Assembly: GCF_029784165.1 (NCBI RefSeq)
Contig: NC_073694.1
Location: forward strand, 80,452,427 to 80,516,426
Direction: 5' to 3'
DNA: 64,000 nucleotides
Origin: Wyeomyia smithii
Taxonomy: Eukaryota; Arthropoda; Insecta; Diptera; Culicidae
Made by a program: the position numbers and the translations under genes. This document shows, piece by piece, positions 57,222-64,000 of the stretch. Position 1 is the first letter of the stretch; the number at the start of each line of letters is the position of its first letter. The notes under the pieces were generated by a model that did not search any database, was not told where the DNA came from, and worked only from the letters and a program-made list of their open reading frames with translations.

Positions 57222-57427
57222 CCCTTCCAGCTGTTCTTGAGATACGATGCTGGCCTAACAAGCCAGTCGTCGCAGGTTCGAATCCCGGTTCGGGTGAGAA
57301 TATTAGTGTCGTAGCGCTAGCCCCTCAATCGTCCTGTACACTAAACCAGTTGGCTGCGATGTCTATGTAAAATAAACAGAAGGTCGAGTTCCGATACGGA
57401 ATGTAGCACCAAGGCTTTGCTTTGCTT
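57222..57427 (+). mobile_element. tRNA-derived SINE, copy 2 of the 8274 family
   Basis: Box B GGTTCGAATCCC, a shared body and an end AGCACCAAGGCTTTGCTTTG. Perfect 14-bp TSD TAAATGCTGTTATT at 57208-57221 and 57428-57441. Closely related to copy 1 at 8274-8493. Confidence 0.88.
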
Positions 57428-57441
57428 TAAATGCTGTTATT

Positions 57442-58142
57442 ATTTCATTTGAAAATATAATAAATTACAATTACTGGTTACTGGTTACAAGATGATTTTA
57501 CTGCAACGTGGAGGGAGGGTGTTGACTTGCAAATTTTCCGCCCGGGTGTTACCCAGCGTTTTGCCACTGATTGTCATGAATATCTCAGCAATTGCAATCA
57601 AATCCTCCATTCACTCTCCAAGCTCGATAATTTTCTAAATACCCAGTCAATTAATTTCAAAACAAACAGAGACGAAAATCGACTTTCCGAAGTAAAAATT
57701 TTTTATGAAAGCGTCGAAATATATTTTTTTATGCTAAATGTCTTGCATTAAAATAATATAATTATTAAACCGCCTCAGTTTTTTTTTTTTTTTTTTGAAA
57801 AAAATCGATTTTCTGGGAACTTTTTAGCTGAGGCCAATGGAATGCCTGAAAAAAATATAGTCCTTCGAATTTCGTTTAGCGGTAGGGCTAAAAGTTTCGT
57901 GCTCTCACCTTTGGATGCAAAATTCAGCTCAATTGGATTTTTTCGCGCTCGTAGTGAGCAAAGGTTTATTTTTTTGACCGATGAAAAAATTCGAAGCTCA
58001 ATTCTTTCCTATACATTCCATTGGCACTGTAATCGATCGGCTGCATCATGAAGAGTTGGTTATATGTGCAAGTTTATGCAATTTCCCTATTCAATGTTTT
58101 ACAGGGTTAGGGTCTGTTTATGTTTAACTGAGCCAAGTACAT
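57442..58142. other. Gypsy internal or unassigned DNA
   Basis: Short frames 57527-57751 and 57842-58051 have no domains. No element ends seen. A 17-T run lies near 57780. The start of the 3' LTR expected before the LOA element was not found here. Confidence 0.35.
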
Positions 58143-60274
58143 TTTTTTTTTAAATTCTAAATTAGCAGGGAAAAGAGGGAGGCCTTTTCTTTATTCTCGC
58201 GGCCGACTACGAGCTAGTGGGGATTTAAGGTGAGAGGAGGGGTGTTACAATTTTGTTTTTAATTATTTTATATTACAGAATGTATTCATTTGTACGTGGC
58301 TAACCAGTGATGTTCTGTTTGAGCAGTTTTGGTCTGAGGTGTCTGCGTAAACATAGAGATGCCGAGTCTTCATTTTAGTGTCTCCAGCCGGGTGTATCAT
58401 TCTCTTTCAGTTTGTGACAGAAATTGTATTCTAGCAAATAGATAAAAGAAATCAAATTTTAATGCCAGCATTTTTTATAAACCCGTATAGCTGTGTCATG
58501 TACTGGAGATCACCGCTTCCCAGAATGTCTCTAACGGGTACGTTCGGTTGTTTTCCTCGGGCCCGAAGGGAATCTATAAGCTCAGACCTAACACCACAGT
58601 ATTCGGTACACGACCAAACAACATGCTCGATGTCATGGTAGCCATCGCCACAAACGCAGTGATTACTGTCTACAAGCCCTATACGAAAGAGATGCGTGTT
58701 TAACGTATAGTGATTGGACATAAGTCTGGACATCACGCGAATGAAGTCCCGACCTACATCCAACCCCTTGAACCATGCTTTCGTCGATACCTTAGGAAAA
58801 ATGGAATGTAGCCACCGTCCCAGTTCATCTGAGTTCCATGATGATTGCCAACTGTTGAGTGTTCTCTGACGCAAAATGCTATAAAATTCATCATAAGCAA
58901 ATGGTCTTTCATAAATATCGCCGTCAATAGCACCCACCTTAGCTAAAGAGTCAGCCTTTTCGTTACCCGGAATCGAGCAATGAGAAGGGACCCACGCTAA
59001 GGTAACCCGATAATTTTTATCTGTTAAAGCACTTAAAAACCGCCGTATTTTCCCCAGGAAATACGGGGTGTGCTTCACAGGCTTCATTGATAGCAGAGCC
59101 TCAATGGCACTGAGACTATCTGTGAAGATGAAGTAGTGGTCTATGGGTAGGGTTTCGATGATTCCAAGAGAGTACTGAATAGCAGCAAGTTCTGCGACGT
59201 ACACGGAAGCAGGAGCATCGAGTTTGTAGGAGGCGGTAAAATTTTCGTGGAAAACACCGAAGCCAGTGGACTCATCTAGATTAGATCCGTCAGTGTAAAA
59301 CCTTTTATCATAACTAACATGTTTAAACTTATTGGAAAAAATCTTAGGGATCTCTTGGGGTCGCAATTGATCCGGGATACCAGAAATGTCTTGTTTCATG
59401 GTGGTGTCGAAGAATATAGCATTATTAGAAGTAGCTAAAAGTGCGACATTGGAGGAATCGTATGAAGAAGGATTAATATCTTGAGCCATATAGTCAAAAT
59501 ATAAAGTCATAAATCTGGATTGAGATTGAAGGTCGACCAACCTCTCGAAATTTTCAATTACTAATGGGTTCATAACTGTGCATCGAATTAGCAACCGGTA
59601 AGAGAGATTCCAAAAACGATGTTTCAACGGAAGAATACCCGCTAACACTTCAAGACTCATCGTATGGGTCGACTGCATGCAACCCAAGGCAATACGCAAA
59701 CAACGATATTGTATTCTCTCTAATTTTATAATGTGCGTGTTCGCGGCGGAGCGAAAGCAGAAACAGCCGTACTCAAGAACTGACAATATCGTTGTTTGGT
59801 ATAACCTTAGAAGGTCTCCTGGGTGAGCACCCCACCAAGTTCCGGTAATCGTACGAAGAAAATTAATCCTCTGTTGGCATTTTTGTGTCAGATACCTAAT
59901 ATGACAAGCCCAGGTGCATTTAGAGTCGAACCAGACCCCGAGATATTTAGCGACTAAAACCTGAGAGATCGTTTTACCCGTTAGTAGGAGCTGCAGCTGA
60001 GCTGGGTTATGCTTCCTAGAAAAAACGACCAGCTCAGTTTTCTCCGGAGAGAATTCGATACCCAGCTTAAGAGCCCATTCAGACAAATTGTCTAAGGTAT
60101 CTTGCAATGGTCCTTGCAGATCGCTAGCCTTGCCACCAGTAATGGATACAACGCTATCGTCTGCAAGTTGCCTTAGCGTGCATGAATTTGCAAGACATTC
60201 ATCGATGTCATTGACGTAAAAATTATATAAGAGAGGACTTAAACATGAGCCCTGGGGGAGGCCCATGTATGTCA
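58143..60274 (-). mobile_element. LOA-clade (Lian-like) non-LTR retrotransposon, 5'-truncated
   Basis: A poly(A) tail on the minus strand (T run at 58143-58152) marks the 3' end. The 5' end is cut inside the RT at about 60274 and joins the Gypsy LTR through a shared TGT. RT plus RNase H points to the LOA or I groups. The Lian-like call is from recall. Confidence 0.82.
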
Positions 60275-60275
60275 T
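58452..60275 (-). CDS. LOA-like RT (partial) with RNase H
   Basis: Open 607-aa frame. RT from GLPQGSCLSPLLYNFYVN, with the catalytic ADD in RQLADDSVV near residue 40, then thumb region. RNase H near 330-460: RFYTDGSN (D), AELAAIQYSLG (E), FIFTDSLSAIEAL (D), WVPSHCSIPGNEKADSLAK (H and D). A C-terminal CVCGDGYHDIEHVVWSC zinc-binding motif is near 555. Upstream RT motifs and endonuclease are lost to 5' truncation. No internal stop, so the insertion is young. Confidence 0.87.
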   Translation of the reverse strand: MTYMGLPQGSCLSPLLYNFYVNDIDECLANSCTLRQLADDSVVSITGGKASDLQGPLQDTLDNLSEWALKLGIEFSPEKTELVVFSRKHNPAQLQLLLTGKTISQVLVAKYLGVWFDSKCTWACHIRYLTQKCQQRINFLRTITGTWWGAHPGDLLRLYQTTILSVLEYGCFCFRSAANTHIIKLERIQYRCLRIALGCMQSTHTMSLEVLAGILPLKHRFWNLSYRLLIRCTVMNPLVIENFERLVDLQSQSRFMTLYFDYMAQDINPSSYDSSNVALLATSNNAIFFDTTMKQDISGIPDQLRPQEIPKIFSNKFKHVSYDKRFYTDGSNLDESTGFGVFHENFTASYKLDAPASVYVAELAAIQYSLGIIETLPIDHYFIFTDSLSAIEALLSMKPVKHTPYFLGKIRRFLSALTDKNYRVTLAWVPSHCSIPGNEKADSLAKVGAIDGDIYERPFAYDEFYSILRQRTLNSWQSSWNSDELGRWLHSIFPKVSTKAWFKGLDVGRDFIRVMSRLMSNHYTLNTHLFRIGLVDSNHCVCGDGYHDIEHVVWSCTEYCGVRSELIDSLRARGKQPNVPVRDILGSGDLQYMTQLYGFIKNAGIKI

Positions 60276-62033
60276 TAGAGTTAAGGTTTGTAAATATTCG
60301 ATTCACTTGGTCAAGCGTCAATTTCTCTATTTAATATTATATATATTTATATTTGCGTTTGTCGTTATTTATCTAAAAACATATGATGTTGAAAATCAAT
60401 TAAATCAATTTTCATGCAACTGAATTTAAAATAAAACACTATATTTTGGTAAGACGAAACAAGCGTTAGTATGCAAAAAAAATGCATGTGTTCTAAAATT
60501 AAAATATAATTCTATATTCAACCCTGACACCAACCCAAATAAAAACGATAAAAAAAAAATTGTAAACCCTTGAACTCTGATACGGCGAGAAAGACAGGGC
60601 GGTGCGATGCGAGGCAGGGAGAATCTACGATGGAAAGCGGACTGTTAAGGGATAAAAGGGGGCGGACACCAGGTTTTCGCTCTCTTGAAAATATTCCACC
60701 CGGAGGTGTAAGCTGTGTGTGGCCAACCAAGGCAAGTGATTCGACAACGTTAGTGTCGTGTGTGCTAATAGTGGCTCGAAAACGCCATTTCGTTCGCTGG
60801 CGGCAGCTTTACGCCATTTTGGACATCAAGCCGGTGCGACCAACCGGTGCACAGTGGTTTAAAATAGCAATGTCGCGAACTTAATTCTATAGTGTTTAAG
60901 TGCTTTACTTTAGGACTATAGTGTCTTCGAAGCAATTGTTTGTATTGAAATTGCCCACATGATGGTGCTATGCAACAATAGCCATAGCCTACTATGCAAA
61001 AAATAAAATTTCCAACTTTTTTGTTTTTGCATGAAACTAAAAGTTGTCTTCGGTAAAGTTGTAGATAATTTCATTACAAACAACTTTGCCAACAAGACTT
61101 TTGCTCTATATACTGTACATTTTGAAAGAACTTAAGCTTTGTGTGACTATGTCCGTAAAATCTGTTTTTTGCTTCTAACTTTTTGGTTTGATTTTTTTTA
61201 TAAACACACTGTTCTAGAGAATTTTAGGCCTTATCATGCTTTAAATATTCCATGAGGACACTATGCTAAAATTCCTTTTGGTTTAAAAGATAAAAGAAAT
61301 ATTAACAATAATTCACCCTATTTTTAACTGTGGATTAGAGAAAAAGAGGGACGCCCGGAAGTACACACTCACTGCCATTTTGAAGCTTCAGGTTAGTACT
61401 ACAAAATGGTGGAAGAGTTACTCGTCCGACTCGTCACAATTTTGAGAAAGAGCGTTAAACATTTTCGTAGTTTTGCGTACTTTTCCTTCAGCGGAACGAG
61501 ATATCTTCATAGTAACACGGTTTTGGACATTTTGTATATGTATATATGATTGCGTATCCACAGTTAAAAATAGGGTAAATTATTGTTAATATTTCTTTTA
61601 TCTTTTAAACCAAAAGGAATTTTAGCATAGTGTCTTCATGGAATTTTTAAAGCATGATAAGGCCTAAAATTCTCTAGAACAGTGTGTTTATAAAAAAAAT
61701 CAAACCAAAAAGTTAGAAGCAAAAAACAGATTTTACGGACATAGTCACACAAAACTTAAGTTCTTTCAAAATGTACAGTATATAGAGCAAAAGTCTTCTT
61801 GGCAAAGTTGTTTGTAATAAAATTATCTACAACTTTACCGAAGACAACTTTTAGTTTCATGCAGAAACAAAAAAGTTAGAAATTTTATTTTTTTGCATAG
61901 TAGGCTATGGCTATTGTTGCATAGCACCATCATGTGGCAATTTCAATACAAACAATTGCTTCGAAGACACTATAGTCCTAAAGTAAAGCACTTAGGCACT
62001 ATAGAATTAAGTTCGCGACATTGTCAAATCTAG

Positions 62034-62204
62034 AAAATCTATAACGAGCGTCTTAGCAGAGTGATTGCGATCAATCAAAGAAATAGTTATCGGTTTCCGT
62101 TATACTCTACTAAATTTTTTGGAAATAAATATTGAAATTCAGTCCGCAAATATATATTTCGACTGTGACGTACAGTCTTCCTCAGTGCTTATGTGGACTG
62201 GTCC
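62034..62204 (-). mobile_element. PLE pseudo-LTR fragment
   Basis: 171 bp of pseudo-LTR on the minus strand, flanked by ACATTG on both sides (62028-62033, 62205-62210). It runs from the usual outer end (TCTAGAAAATC) to four bases beyond the hammerhead fold, so it is a solo pseudo-LTR truncated next to the ribozyme. Confidence 0.82.
62142..62198 (-). ncRNA. Hammerhead ribozyme motif in PLE fragment
   Basis: Complete stem I, II and III and cores conserved, minus strand. The only PLE feature kept in this 171-bp fragment. Confidence 0.72.
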
Positions 62205-62893
62205 ACATTGCTATTTTAAACCACTGTGCGGTGGGAAGAAGTTCTTCGTGCCCGCAACGCCTCCGGATGAATTGACTGCTCGTTATTAGGCCAATATTCG
62301 CCAGTGAATCCAGCTATCATCGGCCGTTCGTCATCAGGCCAAGACTGGCTGAAAAATCGTGATTTCCTGTATCTGAAGCGGGACGCCGTTGCGTCCGTTA
62401 CATCACGAAGACAACTTTCACGCGGAGCACCGATCTTCGTTCCGGAGTCCCCTCGCATCCCTCCAGTCGACCAATCAGTCCAGCAGCCAACAGCACGCGG
62501 TGTGCTGAAACAACGATTTTCCGTCAATATGCGCAAGTAAAATTTACCCCACTTACTAACAATATTGTTTAAAACAAATAGTTTAAAAATAAATCATGTC
62601 TGGTCTAGTAACGATATTTAACTGTTTTTTGTAAGTTCTTTGCTTGTTTCCGCTCAAAATAATCTTTAAATTTTCGCTCAGTGACCATAGGTGGGTTGAT
62701 AGTCCGCCAAGTGAATTATCCATCAGGAGACCAAAAGTGACGACCCAGAGCGGGCAAGTATTTGAGTCACGAAAGTGAGCGAGAAATTGTAGTAGAAGTT
62801 ACTAAAACGTAACAACTGCCAAATAAAAGGTGTGTATGGTACGGTAACCAGCGGTATTCGGCAGCTCCGAATGTTTTTATTGTAGTCAGGTTT

Positions 62894-63178
62894 TTTACGC
62901 GGTTGCTTTCTTCAAAAACTCAAAAATAGTTCAAGATATCGACTTCGTTCCAATCACGTTTTCCGTTTTAGGACAAAGATTTCAAAAATAAATCACAATT
63001 TTTGGTTTAAATATTGAAAATTTGTGATATTACGTTTTGGTCTTTAGACTGACCATATTCAATCAAAGTTCGCACGTTTTGGGACGGTTTCCTATGTTAT
63101 TTTTTCAACTCAATTTATTCTTTTTTTACGCGGTTCCATACGAATTTGGAACGTATCCCCGCGTAAAGTAGCCTGACT
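62894..63178. repeat. MITE, TTTTACGCGG family, copy 3
   Basis: Left end AGTCAGGTTTTTTACGCGG; right end CCCCGCGTAAAGTAGCCTGA. About 285 bp, inside the right part of the TA-flanked TIR element. Confidence 0.7.
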
Positions 63179-63189
63179 GTGTTTACTAT

Positions 63190-63525
63190 ACTTTTAATAT
63201 CAAATACAATATTGATTCGCTTGAAATGGAACAACATTACAATGTTACTATTAATTTAGATAAATGTTACGTTACATTTTGATAACCTTGAAATGTGCAT
63301 AATTATTAACAATCGTAACGTAACAATTACATTACCAAAAGGATATTTCGTTACATTACAAGTAAAGCATTTTTGTTACATTGCATGTACGTTAAATACT
63401 GTTACATAACAATGTTACCATTTTTTTAGTAACAGTTATGTTGTAATTAGATAACTTTGTAACGTAACAATGTTACTTCTGTGTTACAGAACAGCAACAT
63501 TGTGTTACATTCAATGTTGACCGGG
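63190..63525. repeat. GTTAC/GTAAC subterminal repeats and right TIR
   Basis: At least fifteen GTTAC or GTAAC words (for example TGTTACGTTACATT) before the terminal CAATGTTGACCGGG. The left end (25801-25860) has the same words. Probable transposase-binding array. Confidence 0.7.
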
Positions 63526-63862
63526 TAGCGACTGTTCCTGCCGCTGAGAAAAAAATCTGGATTTATATATCCAGAATTCACCCAGATGTTTCATGTGAAA
63601 ATATTCATGAAATGGTCAAAGAGTGTCTGCAATGCGACGAGCCAGCTGATGTGGTAAAGTTGGTTAAAAAGGATGTGGATACAAAAACACTGCGTTTCGT
63701 TTCATTTAAAATAGGCATTGATCCTAAACATAAGACAACTGCTCTTTCACCAAGCACTTGGCCCGCCGGAATATTGTTCAGAGAGTTCATTGAAAATGGA
63801 CCAAAAAACGGCCGAGACCTGGCGTCTGCAACGCCTCTGACCATAACACCTGTTTGCCAATA
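63526..63862 (+). pseudogene. CR1-like element C, ORF1 C-terminal part
   Basis: Continues the frame left at 25787. It encodes KIWIYISRIHPDVSCENI, then VVKLVKKDVDTKTLRFVSFK and SPSTWPAGILFREF, the ORF1 C-terminal domain also seen in element B (12999-13202). Stop at 63860-63862. ORF2 is expected right of the window. Confidence 0.82.
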
Positions 63863-64000
63863 ACTGTGATGCATCCTACGGGGGACCAAGGGGGCCAACG
63901 GGCCCCCTCTCCGGTTAAGTATATGTATAATATTTGCTTGCAAAAATCTCAGGGAATGTGCGTTTTTTCTAGCCAACCCGAGCTAGCAGCTGCCGCTCAA
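63863..64000 (+). other. CR1-like C, ORF1-ORF2 junction
   Basis: After the ORF1 stop lies GGGGGCCAACGGGCCCCC, a strong hairpin. Element B has the comparable GGGAGCTCACGGGCTCCC at the same place (about 13281-13300). A start for ORF2 is not clear before the window ends. Confidence 0.5.

Larger units (their letters stand above)
60850..62228. mobile_element. Transib-like foldback element with CACAGTG termini
   Basis: Two arms of about 600 bp are near-perfect inverse copies. TIR CACAGTGGTTTAAAATAGCA; 5-bp TSD CGGTG at 60845-60849 and 62229-62233. The 5' LTR shows the empty site. CACAGTG ends plus GC-rich 5-bp duplications are the Transib signature, and the heptamer is that of V(D)J signal sequences. 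No transposase is encoded, so it is non-autonomous. A PLE fragment sits in the right arm. Confidence 0.82.
60273..62814 (+). repeat. 3' LTR of the Gypsy element, 5'-truncated
   Basis: LTR segments 60273-60849 and 62229-62814 match 26201-27011 plus 42676-43003. The first about 190 bp are missing at the LOA junction. Interrupted by a Transib-like foldback. Carries a 20-odd-bp indel relative to the 5' LTR near 62580. Confidence 0.85.

Overview
This is eukaryotic, repeat-dominated, AT-rich DNA, most likely from a culicine mosquito such as Aedes. I infer this from the mix of element families: a Juan-like Jockey element, a DD37E (ITmD37E-type) mariner, a LOA/Lian-like element, CR1-type elements with a PHD-finger ORF1, tRNA-derived SINEs and many MITEs. 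The species call is inference. I found no convincing single-copy host gene. Nearly every long reading frame belongs to a transposable element.

Layout. 1-3930: a Penelope-like element (PLE) composite, a 3' half in inverted orientation joined to a complete copy flanked by direct pseudo-LTRs. It sits in a decayed CR1-like element (3931-6820). 6821-9264: MITE and SINE mosaic. 9265-12634: Juan-like Jockey retrotransposon with a 12-bp target-site duplication (TSD) and an internal deletion. 12640-18560: degenerate tandem array of about 220-bp units, interrupted by a second CR1-like element (12989-16207). 19193-20495: intact DD41D mariner with matched terminal inverted repeats (TIRs). 20816-23652: foldback elements and MITEs. 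24007-24675: gag-like ORF1 of a non-LTR element on the minus strand.

25297-63862 is one ORF1 of a third CR1-like element, split by a 37.7-kb stack of nested insertions. Taking out 25790-63525 plus one TA rejoins the frame. The order from outside in is: CR1 ORF1; TIR element with TA TSD (25790-63525); Ty3/Gypsy LTR retrotransposon with ACTG TSD (26009-62814); hAT-like element with 8-bp TSD inside its 5' LTR (27012-42667); two-gene CACTA/EnSpm-related transposon (27799-39143); and a second PLE composite with a 12-bp TSD (32965-37279) that splits the CACTA-like transposase. The 3' LTR carries its own stack: a truncated LOA element at its left edge and a Transib-like foldback element (60850-62228), itself hit by a PLE fragment.

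The most notable biology: a hammerhead-ribozyme fold in six PLE pseudo-LTR copies; two PLE composites with the same inverted-copy breakpoint; a foldback element with the CACAGTG heptamer and 5-bp TSDs of the Transib/RAG type; a multi-exon accessory gene in the CACTA-like element; and several perfect short palindromes inside coding sequence. Boundaries come from TIR/TSD pairs read by eye. Family names come from protein motifs and were not checked by any search.
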